A DNA stretch of 64,000 bases from Mastigamoeba balamuthi (lineage: Eukaryota; Evosea; Mastigamoebida; Mastigamoebidae). The DNA is taken from NCBI GenBank assembly GCA_902651635.1, contig CACRSC010000003.1:324731-388730 (forward strand), written 5' to 3'. The position numbers were made by a program, and so were the translations under genes. The notes under the pieces are model-generated. The model did not search any database and was not told where the DNA came from. It saw nothing but the letters and a program-made list of their open reading frames with translations. Shown in pieces: positions 43,493 to 54,678 of this stretch. Numbering within the stretch: the first letter of the stretch is position 1; every line of letters starts with the position of its first letter.

Positions 43493-45727
43493 TCAAAACC
43501 AGTCCTCGGGAACAGTCTTGGGCTTCTCCTGCAGGGGCTGCACGCACAGAATGCTCTGGTCGGCCTCCTTGCCCGCGTCCGTCGGGGCCACCGCAGGGGA
43601 GCTGGGAGCTGTCGCGGACTCGGCCTGCTGGCAGCTCTCGTGGTCCGAGCCGGGCTCTGGGGCCGTCGCAGACTCTGCGAGCTGGCTGGAGTGGTCCGGG
43701 GGCGGCACAGGCGGCGGGCGAGACGGGATGCCCCTCTTGCCCCCGATGGAGAGCCTGTTCAAGCTCCTCGCGTGCGGGCGCGGCGTCCCGAGCTCGCTGG
43801 TGCCCGACTGCGTCCACACACTGGCGCCGGACGCTGCGTTGTCCTTGGGGGAGGCCGGGGCGGCCGCAGGGTCCGCGGGCTCCGTGCTGGCGGGGGCTGG
43901 GGCGGCTGCGACGGTCGTGGCGTTCTGCGCCTGCGCGGGCGCCTCCTCGACGTTGCCGGAGCTCTGCGGCAGCACGGGGGACGCTGCGAGTGAGACGCTG
44001 CTGTCGGCCGAGCCCTCGGAGGCGTCCGAGGCCTGGCACGCGGTCGTGGAGCCCTCGTCGGTGGCGTCGATGAGGCTCTTTAGGAACATCATCTCGTTCT
44101 GCGTGGCGATGGCGGCGCTGACGACGTCCGAGACCTCGTACTGCGGCGGCGGGCGTATGAGGCAGGGCCCGACGCACGTGAGCAGGTTGCCGATGCCCAT
44201 CTTGGTGTGCTCGACGTTCTCTGGCTGCGCCATCATCGACAGGAAGCGGAACACGTAGAGCAGCGTCGCCCTGTTGGGCTCAGGTATCCTCGCCAGCACC
44301 TTCTCCGGGTCCTCCTTCTTGACGACCCCCGCCTCGCTGGCGCAGGGGCAGCCTTCAGCGAGTGCAGGAGGGCGGGGGCGGGGGAGGGCGCGCGCACTAC
44401 TGGTCGAAGGGGACCAGGGGCTCGGGGAGCTTCTTGGAGATCCATCGCTTGAGGATGACGCCCGCGAGGTTGGGGGTCGCTGGCGGCGTGCCCCTGGAGA
44501 ACGCCTCCATGGCCTCCTCGACGACCGTCTGGCTCTCGGCCAGCCGGAAGATGCCCTCTGTCCGCGCCCCCCCGAGCTCCACGACGAGGTCCACGAGCCT
44601 CACGACCGTCCTGCACCCCTCCTGCATCGCCTCAGCGGTGCTCTGCTGCTGCTGGGGCTGCGGCTGCTGCTGCTGGGCGTCGGCGGCCTTGCTGGGCTTC
44701 CAGGCGATGTGCCGGACCATCTTGGCGAGGCCCTTGCGCGTCGTCGCGGGCGTCGCGGCCAGCTCGATGGCCCGCGCCTGCACCCGCACGCGCGTCTCGC
44801 CGAGGTCCGCCTCCTTGTCGACCGCCGCCGCGGCCTCGCACGCCGCCCGCGCCGCCTCCGCGACCGCCGTCGCGCACGCGCGCTCCGCCTCTGCGATGGC
44901 CGCGTACGCTGAGCTCAGCTCCTCGAGCCTCTGCTTGAAGACGAAGTCGTACTCCTGCAAGAGGGCAATAGGGCAAGGGGGCAAGGGGGGGTCAGCAGCA
45001 GGCTGAGGGGGCAGAGGCAGCGAGCCTCGAGGAGGCGGGGCATGTTCCGGGTGTTGTAGGCGTCGTGCAGGGCGCTGTCGGCAGCGGCGAGCGACTTGAA
45101 CTGCGCGTCGGAGGCGGTGACCTCGGCCTCGAGGCGCTCGGCCTCGCGGGCCTTGGCCAGCTTCTTGGGCCCCAGCTCCAGCGTGCGCTCGGCCTCGCGG
45201 GCAGCCGCCAGGTCCCGCATCAGCCGCGCCACCCGCTGCTTCTCGCTCTCCACCCGCGACCCCGACGCCTTGAGCTCCTCGTCCAGCGAGCTCCCGTGCG
45301 ACCTCAGCTGCGGCGAGACCGTCAGGGGAAGGGGGAGTGGGAGTGGGAGTGGGAGCGTGCGTTGTGGAAGATGCCGTCGATGGACTGGAGGAGCTTGGTC
45401 AGGTGGCCCAGCTCTGCCTCCAGCGCCCCCGCGAGTGCCCCGTACGCCTCTGCCTGCGTCGCCATCGCCCTCTGCATCGCCCCCCACGCCCCGTTGACCG
45501 TGCTGCGCGGTGCTGAGCCGCTGCGGGGGGCTGGGGGGGCTGGCTGGTGGGCTTTCGGTTGCGTGCCTCTCCTCAGCGGGGAGGCTGGCTGGCGCCCCCC
45601 GCGAGTGCTTGCGCAGAGACGAGGCGTAGGCACGCGCGTCCTTGGCCCGGTGGTCGACCGCCTCGATGGTCTCGCGCACCGCGCGGACCTTGGCCTCGAG
45701 CTCGAGGCTGTTGGCTTTCCACGACAT
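43493..45727 (-). CDS. Coiled-coil (BAR-like) RhoGAP protein, copy 2
   Basis: Paralogue of the gene at 1457-3730 with the same five-exon plan: 45727-45609, 45502-45361 (142 nt, exactly as in copy 1), 45307 to about 45062, 44954-44401, and 44336-43493. The N-terminal part is charged helix with a Gln-rich run (AQQQQPQPQQQQ). The RhoGAP domain has GGARTEGIFRLAES (arginine finger kept), KRWISKKLPEPL and IGNLLTCVGPCLIRPP. The tail is acidic and Ala/Pro-rich. Introns 1-3 have no usable GT donor; GC donors (GCACTC, GCACGC and a third GC site) fit instead. The two proteins are well diverged outside the GAP core, so the duplication is old. Confidence 0.87.
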
Positions 45728-46014
45728 GTCTTGTGTGCCCCCCGAGAGAGAGAGCCCAGGGGAGAAGACCAGTAAGTAGTGCCCGGAGCAAAATCAATCA
45801 CCGGTTCAGAATCTGAGAGAAGATACCGCCGGCCGATACGGATTTCGAGTCACGGCACCCCCGCAAAGCACGCTGGCGGCGGCGTGCGGCCACCCATACG
45901 TCGGTCTCGTACGCCATCGCAGGCGACGGAATGCGCGTGCAGATTCGCTTTGTCTAAATCTGTGCACCTGCCGGATTGCAGGTTTCATTTTTCCGAGCCC
46001 GAAAACCCCGCAAC
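45728..46014. promoter_or_regulatory. Divergent promoter (RhoGAP 2 / EF-hand-receiver gene)
   Basis: 287 bp between two divergent starts; no specific element recognised. Confidence 0.35.
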
Positions 46015-47668
46015 ATGGAACGCGGAACCTCGTGCGCCTGCGACGACGCCCACGCCGCGGCGCAGTCGGTGGCCTCGCTGCTGGTCGACTGGCAGAACTC
46101 GCTGCCCACGTTCCCCCGCCCGCTCGAGCTGCTGCTCCGCGAGACGCACTGGCTCTGCTCCGAGCTCTGCCGCTGCCGCGACTCGCTGCCCGCGGACCTC
46201 GCGGTGCCCGTCTCCGAGGCCGCCGGCGGCGTCGAGCGCAGGCTGCGCCAGATGAGGTCGAGGGCCGGGGTCGTCTGGTGCCTCGAGCGCGGCTGGGCCG
46301 TCGCCGAGCTCTGCCAGGTCCGCACCGACGTCCGCAGGCTCTGCGAGGCCGTCGCCGCCGCCGTCGCCGCCCAGTCAGCGGGTCCCGACGGCTCCGCGCC
46401 GGTTTCGGCCGATTCCGCGCTGCTGGCGTGCAAGGGGGTGCCCGGGGCGGCGGACCTGTGGGAGTCAGTCGCTGGATCAGTGCGCCTCACCCAAAATAGA
46501 CCTGCCCCCGCCCGCCTGCCTGCATTTGTAGCTGTGACTTTTCTTCGAACACGTAAAACATGCAGGGTCCGGTTTTTTACAATGCGGGTTTTTTTCTTTT
46601 GCATCGCAGGCGAGCAGTGCGGAAGTCGGCGATATATGCGCGGCAGCGCTTGCGAGGTCCGGGGTTGTGGCGGACGCCGCACGCGTGGGCGCGCAGCTGG
46701 CATGGGAGCTCGACATGGACGGCAGCGGCACGATCGGAGCGCTCGACTACTCGCGGTGGTGCGCCGTCGAGGGCAGGACGCCTGCCGACTGGGCGCGGGA
46801 GTGGCAGCGCCCCAGGCAGCGCGTGCTCTGCGTGGACGACCGCCCCACGTTCGTGGCCTCGCTGGCGCAGCGCGCGGGGCCCGCGGTGGTGATCGTGCCG
46901 TCGGAGAACACCGACGACGCGTCGGCGATACTCAAGAAGGGGGCGGACGAGTTCGCGATGGTCGTGACCAACATGGTCCGCGAGGAGAAGAAGTTCATGT
47001 GCACCGACACGCAGGTGAACCCGTCGGCGGGCATCGACCTGGCGACGCGGATCCGCAGGGACCTGCACGAGGACATCGCGGTCGTCCTCTACGACGAGGA
47101 CGTCGGCAGGAACGAGATGCTGTACGAGATCTGCGTCTCCAAGGGGGCCACCTCTGTCGTCGGCGACATAGCGGGCTTCCTGGAGACGTGCACCGTCGTC
47201 CTCGACCCCATGGGCCTCTCCAACGTCAAGTACAAGAGGCCTGAGGTAGTGCGGAAGAAGGCCGTCAAGGACGTGGCCCCTCCCCCCGAGCAGGCTGTCC
47301 CCAGCATGAGCTCCGTCTCCTCCTTGGAGTCGCAGAGCGGTCAGGCGCAGGGGCCGCTGAGGAGGGAGGACCTCAACAAGTCCAGGGCCAGAACGCACCA
47401 CGGCAAGAGAAGCCCCGATTGGAGGAGCCAGTGCCCTCCATCTGTGCAGGTGACCTCGCCGCAGGAACAGACGAAGCTGCCGCCGATCCAGCAGGGGAGG
47501 AGGCAGTCGTTCCAGTGCCTCGGGTCCCCAATCAAGAGGGTTCCTTCGAGCCCCTCGATACAACGTGTTCCCAGCACAAGCCAGATCACCATGGAGTTTG
47601 TTCGCTCCCCCGCGCAGACGATTGACCCACACTTGGCAAACCACAACAACACCTCCTTTGCTCTGTAG
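46015..47668 (+). CDS. EF-hand plus degenerate receiver-domain protein
   Basis: Exons 46015-46479 and 46610-47668 join in phase (507 aa). The N-terminal 155 residues are helical and Cys-rich, unrecognised. After the splice comes an EF-hand-like loop (DMDGSGTIGALDYSRW), then a response-regulator receiver-like domain: RVLCVDDRP gives the acidic pair of strand 1, VVTNMVREE sits where the phospho-acceptor Asp of strand 3 should be (Asn here), and LYDEDVG and SKGATSVV fit strands 4 and 5. With Asn at the acceptor site it is probably a pseudo-receiver. The C-terminal 130 residues are Ser/Pro/Gln-rich and disordered. Likely a Ca-linked signalling adaptor; this role is inference. Confidence 0.72.
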
Positions 47669-47744
47669 CTTCAATGCCAACATTGTTTTTTTGCAGTTTC
47701 ACGAATATCTCTCGGAAGGGACCCAACAGTGTCCACCCTTTGAC

Positions 47745-48342
47745 TCATGCAAGCTGTCCATCAACGAAAGCAGCGATGCTATCCCTGTCGATTTCGTCGC
47801 GTTCGAAGCGCGATGCACGCTCGAATATGTTCGCACTGCTCAGGTCGTCTGGCCTGTTGGCTTGCATCACGGTGCTGAGGTCCGCGCGGATGTCCGAGAG
47901 GAATGACGACGGGGCCGAAAGCGCAGACGACTGCCAGGGCCCACCCAGATGAGCCGCATGGACGTGAATCACTAGAGTGTGGGTACCTTGACGCGAGCTG
48001 ACTCACGGAAGGATGCGCGTCTCAGAGTGTCCGGAGCCCACGAGACCCACAGCAGCTTACCGCGGATACCCTTGCACTTGGTCACTGACAAACAGTTGAG
48101 TGAGTGCGGTGCCGGACACTGCGCTCTGATTTCGTACAGTAACGGACGCCCAGGACGGCCCACCGGATGTCGTTGTCGGGGAAGAGCGACTCGAACTCGG
48201 CGAAGGGTGAGTTGCGAGGCAGCACCGAGTGGAGGACAATGGACGACTCGTCGCCAGAGAGCCCGAATACCGCTGCCATCGCCTGGCCCTTCTTCACGCT
48301 GCGGAACGCGGAGAGGCAGGCGTCGTCGACATGGGGCTGCAT
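47745..48342 (-). CDS. ADF/cofilin
   Basis: Actin-depolymerising factor. Exons 48342-48138, 48084-47987 and 47930-47745 join in phase (162 aa); introns are about 53 and 56 nt. Conserved blocks are DDACLSAFRSVKKG at the N terminus, DIRWAVLGVRY, then KLLWVSWAPDTLRR (the long actin-binding helix start is the RRASFRESARVK that follows) and SSFLSDIRADLSTVMQANR. The usual very short N-terminal peptide (Met-Ser/Ala-Gly-Val with a regulatory Ser) is not seen before Gln2. Since AG precedes CCCCATG, an extra first exon upstream is possible. The gene is divergent from the myosin gene. Confidence 0.88.
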
Positions 48343-49051
48343 GGAAGCAACGTCAGCTCAGGGCAGTCGGCTGGGGATCGGGACTGAGGGCGTGCCTGTG
48401 CAATGGACATTGTGTGATGGCTCTTGTTCTCTCGCGGTGAATGTGATGAGTGATGGGGCTTGAAGCCGGTGTTGTTTTGTGCGGGGGGTTTCGCGGAATG
48501 TACGAAGAGAAGAAATCCGAGAAAATACGAAGACGCCGCTTGAGAGAAAAGGAAGGCACACGCTTATCACCATTTCTGCTCACTTAAGAGTATTGAGTGA
48601 TCCATGCGCTGAGCACCGCGGATCACCGGGCCGATCCCCTCCGCCCGTGCCCAGCTGCTCGCCGCGGGAAGGCGAGTGGGTGGTGTGTGTGTGTGGGTGA
48701 AATCGAACATGGCTCTGCAATAGGTGCAGGTCTACTGTCAGTTGGGGGTCACTCAGCAGTTAAGTAGTTGGCACCCCTCTGCCTCTGCCCACCGGGCTGC
48801 TGCGGAGCGGTTAGTGGAGCTTATGCAGGACAGCCCCCGACTCCGGGGCGAGCTCCACGGTTGGGAGGCTACCGGATCGCTCAGAAACACGGAGTGGACA
48901 TCATGCGCCCCGTGCCAAGGGCAGGCACCAGATATTTCCATCCCACGTCACCAACCGACAAAGTGGATCCGCGGTCGATTAAAGGAAAAAAAGAGTTTCA
49001 AAACACAGACACACCCAGGCAACTGAGAGCACCAACCCCCCTCCATCGCCC
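48343..49051. promoter_or_regulatory. Divergent region between cofilin and myosin genes
   Basis: 709 bp between two cytoskeletal genes transcribed apart. Contains a CCAGATATTTCC motif at about 48930, 120 bp before the myosin ATG. A missing first exon of cofilin could lie at its left end. No other gene is supported. Confidence 0.4.
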
Positions 49052-52000
49052 ATGTTGCTGAAGCTCTTCAAGGAAGGCGTGGAGGACCTCACGCTGTGCT
49101 CGAACCCCTCCACGAGCGAGATCACCGCCCAGCTCTCTGCGCGTCTCGCCCGCGAGTTCATCTACACCGGCATCGGGTCCGTTTCGCCTCGACTCCCTCC
49201 CCCTCCTCCCCCCTCGCCGGGCAGGCAAGACAGCCCGCTCCTGCACCTCCCCACTGCCCCTGGAGCGGTGGAGACGCGTGCCCGGTGGCTGGTGATTTGC
49301 TGCCGTTGTGGGGCTCGTCTCTCGAGTGCCTGTTGTGGGGGTGCAGTGCAATCTGCGCTGTGGCTGACCTCTGGGGGGACGGCACCGCAGAGATGTGCTG
49401 ATCAGTGTCAACCCCTACAAGTACCTGCCGCAGTACTCGGAGACGCACATCCACATGTACCAGAACGCGACCGGTGCGGAGCCCCCCTTGCCTCCGCCCG
49501 AAACCCGCACTCGGGAGCTTTTTGTTCCAACGGTCGCCTCCGCGAGAAAAAAAAACTCACTGCACTGCCTGCTGGCCTCCCTCTGCCTCTGCCTCTGCCT
49601 CTGCCCTCTGTCTCTCTGCCCCGCAGGCCAGACGCCGCCGCACATCTTCAACATCGCGGAGCAGTGCTACAGGAGGCTGTGCGACGACAAGGAGAGCCAG
49701 TGCGTGATCATCTCGGGCGAGTCGGGCTCGGGCAAGACCGTTGCAGCCAAGTTCATCCTCAACTACATCACCGCCGTCTCGCCGAGCCACTCGGGCGGCG
49801 CCATGAGCGGCCCTGCGCCCTCTGACGACTGCAGCCCGCCCGAGAGCCGCCCCATGTCCTCTCGCCCCGCACCGCCCGTGCCTGGCGGCCGCCCGCAGCC
49901 GCCTGCGCCCGGCGGCAGGCCGATGCCCGCTGCGCCCGGCGGCAGGGGCAGGGGCAGGGCGATGCCCGCGCCCGCGGCCGTGCGCAGGGTCGGCGTCATC
50001 GACGGCGGGGCGTCGGGGACGGGGTCGTCCAAGCCCGTCAACGTGGACCTCATCAAGAAGATCATCCTCGACAGCAACCCGCTGCTCGAGGCCTTCGGCA
50101 ACGCCAAGACCATCCGCAACGACAACTCGTCGCGCTTCGGCAAGTACCTCGAGATCCAGTTCTCTCCGAACAACGCCCCTGTCGTGCGCCGCCTGCGCAC
50201 TCCGTTTTCCAACGTCTTTTTTCCCCGCATTTTCCGGCACCTGTGTGGTCCGCGGGGGGGCCGCCTGTGAATTGCCTCGCACTGCTATGCGGCGCGGCGT
50301 CTCGGGCTCACCGGGGGGTGCATTGCAGGGCGGCGTGACATCGACGTTCCTGCTGGAGAAGACGCGTGTGGCGTTCCAGGCCAAGAACGAGAGGAACTTC
50401 CACATCTTCTACCAGATGCTCGCGGGCATGGAGCCGGCGCTCAAGCAGGAGTACGGCCTCGACGGCGGGCCCGAGACGTTCTGGTACCTCTCGCAGAGCG
50501 GCTGCTACACCGTCGACGGCGTCGACGACAGGAAGTGCGTTCTCCCTCCCCCGGGGCGATAAGACCCTGCTTTGCCCAAGTCCACTTTTGCCTGCGCCAA
50601 AGCGGGGAAATGCCTGCGTGCCAACTCACCGGGTCTCGGCGCCTGCAGCGACTGGCAGGCGGTGTGGAGCGCCATGGACACGATCGGGTTCACGAGGGAC
50701 GAGAAGGCCAACAGCTTCAAGATCCTCGCAGCCATCCTGCACCTCGGCAACATCCGCTTCACCGACGGGACCCGTGCGCAGCCGAAATGAAATCAGAATG
50801 CAATCAATCAATGTGTCAATTCAATTATAATTGACTGCCGGGACACACAGCGGCGGGAATCCAGGACAACACGCCGTGCCAGTGGGCCGCGTTCCTGCTG
50901 GGCGTTCCCGAGGACATCCTCATCAACAACATCACGCACCGCCACGTGCGCGGCGGCCCTCGCTGGGACAGGGAGGGGGCAGCGGGGGAGCAGCAAAGGA
51001 ACTCAATTTCGGTTTCAAATATCGGCGCAGATCCAAACCGGCAGCGTCAGGGCGTCGCAGTACGCCGTGCCGCAGAACCCGGACCAGGCGGCGGCGCTGC
51101 GCGACGCGCTGGCCAAGACGCTGTACGAGCGGCTGTTCGCGTACATCATCAAGAAGGTGAACGAGTCGATGGCGTACCGCGGGACGTGCAACGTCATCGG
51201 CGTGCTGGACATCTACGGCTTTGAGGTGTTCCAGAAGAACGGGTTCGAGCAGTTCTGCATCAACTACGTCAACGAGAGGCTGCAGCAGATCTTCATCGAG
51301 TACACGGTGCGCGGCGAGCAGCAGGAGTACCGCGACGAGGGGCTCAAGTGGCGCGACATCAAGTTCTTCGACAACAAGGTCGTCTGCGACCTCATCGAGG
51401 GCACGCAGCCGCCGGGCATCATGGCCATCCTCGACGACACGTGCCGCTCGGCCCACGCCGTCGACAGCGCGACGGCCGACCAGAAGTTCCTCGAGAAGCT
51501 GCACCAGCACTGCGAGCACCCGCACCTCTCGCTGACGCCCGGGCAGTTCACGATCAAGCACTACGCGGGAGACGTCACCTACGACATCGACGAGTTCGTG
51601 TTCAAGAACAAGGACGACCTCTTCTACAGCATGATCGAGTGCATGCAGAGCTCGCAGGACCAGTTCGTCCTCGTCCTCTTCCCCGAGGCCATCGGCAACG
51701 TCAAGCAGCGCCCCGCCCCCACCACCGCGTCCTACAAGGCACGAATCCTCTCTCTTTTGCGGATCCAATTCCGATATTTAATCGGGGACGTCATCTAAAT
51801 CTCGGCAACAAATCAACCAAACAGATCAAGACGTCGGCGCACTACCTCGTGGAGAGGCTGAGCAAGTGCTGCCCGCACTACGTGCGCTGCATCAAGTCCA
51901 ACGGCAAGAAGGAGCCGCTGTCGATGGACACGAGCCTGTGCGAGCACCAGGTCAAGTACCTCGGGCTCGTCGAGAACGTCAAGGTCAAGCGCGCGGGCTA

Positions 52001-52398
52001 CGCCTACAGGCACGTCAAGGAGGTCTTCCTCCGCCGCTTCGGCCAGATCCTCGACTCGCCTCCCAGCGTGCGTGCTACAGCCCCCGTATTACGATCTTCG
52101 ATATCAAGCGACTGACGTTTTTGTGTGAAATGCCCTGTTCGCTTCACAGAACATCAACGACTTCGTCAAGGGCATCACGTCCAAGATACCGACCATCTCG
52201 GCGGACCAGTTTGAGGAGGGCAAGACGAAGATCTTCGTCAAGGACCCAGACACGCTGTTCATCATGGAGGAGGAGCTGCTGAAGAAGCTGGACCCCGTGG
52301 CCTACAAGGAGAAGGTGCGCCAGTTCAAGGAGAGCGAGAAGCTGGCAGCGGCGAAGGAGGGCAAGCACTCGCTCAAGCCCAAGTGCGTCGTCATGTAA
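49052..52398 (+). CDS. myoK: Tailless class I myosin with Gly/Pro/Arg loop-1 insert and CaaX end (MyoK-like)
   Basis: Nine exons fit by phase: 49052-49176, 49391-49473, 49627-50180, 50329-50534, 50649-50773, 50851-50945, 51031-51738, 51825-52067, 52150-52398 (795 aa). The motor has P-loop GESGSGKT, switch I NDNSSRFGKY, switch II DIYGFEVF and the PHYVRCIK block. Between helix and loop 1 sits an insert of about 75 residues rich in Gly, Pro and Arg (PPVPGGRPQPPAPGGRPMP). A Ser occupies the TEDS position, 16 residues before DALAK. There is no IQ motif and almost no tail; the chain ends KCVVM, a farnesylation-type CaaX. This combination is that of Dictyostelium MyoK, which works at the cortex and in phagocytosis. 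Intron 7 seems to use a GC donor (GCACG at 51739). Confidence 0.92.
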
Positions 52399-53086
52399 CC
52401 CTCTCTGGCTGAAGAGAAAGCGCCGGCGTAGTCTTTTGTTGTTGTGAGCCACCACACATTCCCCTCGCACTGGAGAAAACCCCAAAGCAATACAAGCTGC
52501 AGTTCACGCCCTTAAGTGCCCTTCTTTCCCTGTGTGGGCCTGTGCGTTATGGAAAGCTCTCATCCTGCTGAGGTATATCAGAGGCAAAGAGAGGCTGGAG
52601 CAGCTCGCATTCCTCGAGTTCCCGTTTGTTTCCATGTGAATCTGGCCAAGGGTTAGGCGCTAACGAGGCTGTCTGCGGGGGGGCTGTACGATCTCTCAGC
52701 ACCTGCAACCTGAGCAAATGGTGACACTGTAGCAAAACGACCCTGCCAACCCTGCCAAATTCGCATCACTTGCTAGACTTCCTGGCTCACACCAGATCAC
52801 GCGTGTCATCCACCCGTCAGAGCTCATCGCGGTTCTGAATGTTTGAAGACCTCATTCCTGATCTCCCCGAGCCACTTGCTTACAACTCGCAATGGGGAAG
52901 GAGAAGGCCTCAACTGAGTGCTCGTCATTGGTCTTTCACACACTCGCATAGAGAATAGCTAGCGAGTCTTCTAGATTTCTGTTCCCCAATAGTCCGACCA
53001 AAACGAGGCGATTGCTGGGGTCATGGAGAAAAATCAAGCGATTCACCCAAGAAATCAGAAAGATAGTAAAGCTGGGACCAGCGGTT
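52399..53086. other. Intergenic region before the FGE gene
   Basis: 688 bp with no supported gene. A minus-strand frame near 52936-53520 is a shadow across the FGE start. Presumed 3' end of the myosin gene and promoter of FGE. Confidence 0.45.
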
Positions 53087-54628
53087 ATGCCTTGCCCGGT
53101 GGCGCTTCTCTTGCTGTGCTGCACGGTCTGCAGCGCTCTCGTCGGGCCCCGGACGCCCGTGTCCGCTAGAGCGCGCGAGCACGCAGCGAATCTGGTCGCA
53201 CTGTCTGGCGGCGCCTTTGTGCTGGGCACCAACGACACGTCAGCGGCCCTCTTCGACGAGACCGACGGCGAGACCCCTGCCAGGCATGCCCGCGTGGGCC
53301 CCTTCCGCATCAGCAGATTCGCTGTCACCAACGAGGAGTTTGCCGAATTCGTCGCAGAGACGGGGTAGAGATATTTCCCGTTCCAGATATTTCTCCCGCT
53401 CTGACGTCCGGACGAGATCTGAAATATCTCCCGAACCAGGTACGTCACCGAGGCAGAGAAGTTCGGGTGGTCGTTTGCGTTCGAGAGCCTGCTGAGCGCT
53501 CGGCAGCAGCAGCTGAGCACCCAGGCCGCGATGTTCGCCCCGTGGTGGGTCCGCGTGGAGGGGGCGGACTGGCGCCACCCACGGGGGCCGGACTCTGCGG
53601 TGGAGGGGCTGCAGGGTCACCCGGTCGTCCAGGTGAGCTGGACAGACGCTGCCACCTTCTGCAGGTGGTACGTCGACTCGGGGCGCCTCCCCACAGAGGC
53701 CGAGTGGGAGTACGCTGCCAAGGGCGGCCTCGAGAACGCCAAGTACCCCTGGGGTGACGAGATGTGCGTGCACTGCCCCACTGCTCGCGATGGCGCTCTC
53801 TTCTGACGCGGGGAGGCTGCTCAGGAACCCTGAGGGCAGGCACCGAATGAACATCTGGCAGTCTGCTGTACCCGAGGACTACCTCCCCAAGAAGAACTTC
53901 TATCTCAACGGTATCGTGGGGCCGAAGGGCACACGGTGTATCGCAACCTGACGTGCTCTCAGGAGAGTACTACATCTACCCCGACATTGAGTCGGAGGGC
54001 TACAAGATGCTCCTGCCAAACAGCGTCATAGAGGCAAAAGCCAAGCAGCAGCTAACAGCCTCAGGTGCTCCACACATACAGAGTAGATTCATGCCTCACA
54101 ACCAACGCACGCAGCAGGCTCGAAGGACTCGCAGATGACCCGGTCGGGAGCATCAAACCAGGGGCAGCCCACAGGGGAGCAGGGCCTCGTGAAAGTCGAA
54201 CTGGATGGCTGGGACAAGGTGTGAGGTTCGCATTGTTAGGGCCCTCTCTCAGCCTCTCTTGGCAGGCAGTCGCCAGTATCAAAGTGACCCATGCGTTCTA
54301 TCGTGCCGGGAACTCCGAGGTGGACGGCTGGACAGGCACGTGCCCCGTCGACGCCTACGGCCCCCAGAACGCGTACGGCCTGTACAACATGGCGGGCAAC
54401 GTCTGGGAGTGGGTCGAGGACTGGTGGACAATCCACCACCGTGTCGACTACCCCGTGACGGTCAACCCCAGGGGCCCTGCCACCGGCGACAAATGCGTGC
54501 TCAAGGGCGGCAGCTTCATCTGCAACTGGCTCACGTGCCCGAGGATGCGCCCGTCCGGGAGGAAGGGCCTCCCTCCGGACTCGGCATCCGACAGCATTGG
54601 CTTCCGCTGTGCTGCAGACGCCCAGTGA
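53087..54628 (+). CDS. SUMF1: Formylglycine-generating enzyme (sulfatase-modifying factor)
   Basis: ER enzyme that oxidises a Cys of sulfatases to formylglycine. Five exons join in phase: 53087-53364, 53440-53763, 53825-53910, 53963-54064, 54270-54628 (382 aa). The start at 53087 yields a signal peptide (PCPVALLLLCCTVCSALVG). Family blocks are TGYVTEAEKFGWSFAFES, WWVRVEGADWRHP, GRLPTEAEWEYAAKGGLEN, MNIWQ, GLYNMAGNVWEWVEDWWT and DSIGFRCAAD. The two copper-binding active-site Cys are present as GGSFICNWLTCPRMR (Cys-x4-Cys as in human FGE). Between NIWQ and the GWTGTCPVDAYG block there are about 60-70 extra residues, carried mostly by exons 3 and 4, that human FGE lacks. The 75-nt first intron contains three GATATTT/AAATATC motifs. 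Confidence 0.92.
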
Positions 54629-54678
54629 TCCGAGTTGCGCAGTCAGAGCCGCTCTCCCGCACGCACGAGATATAGGAA

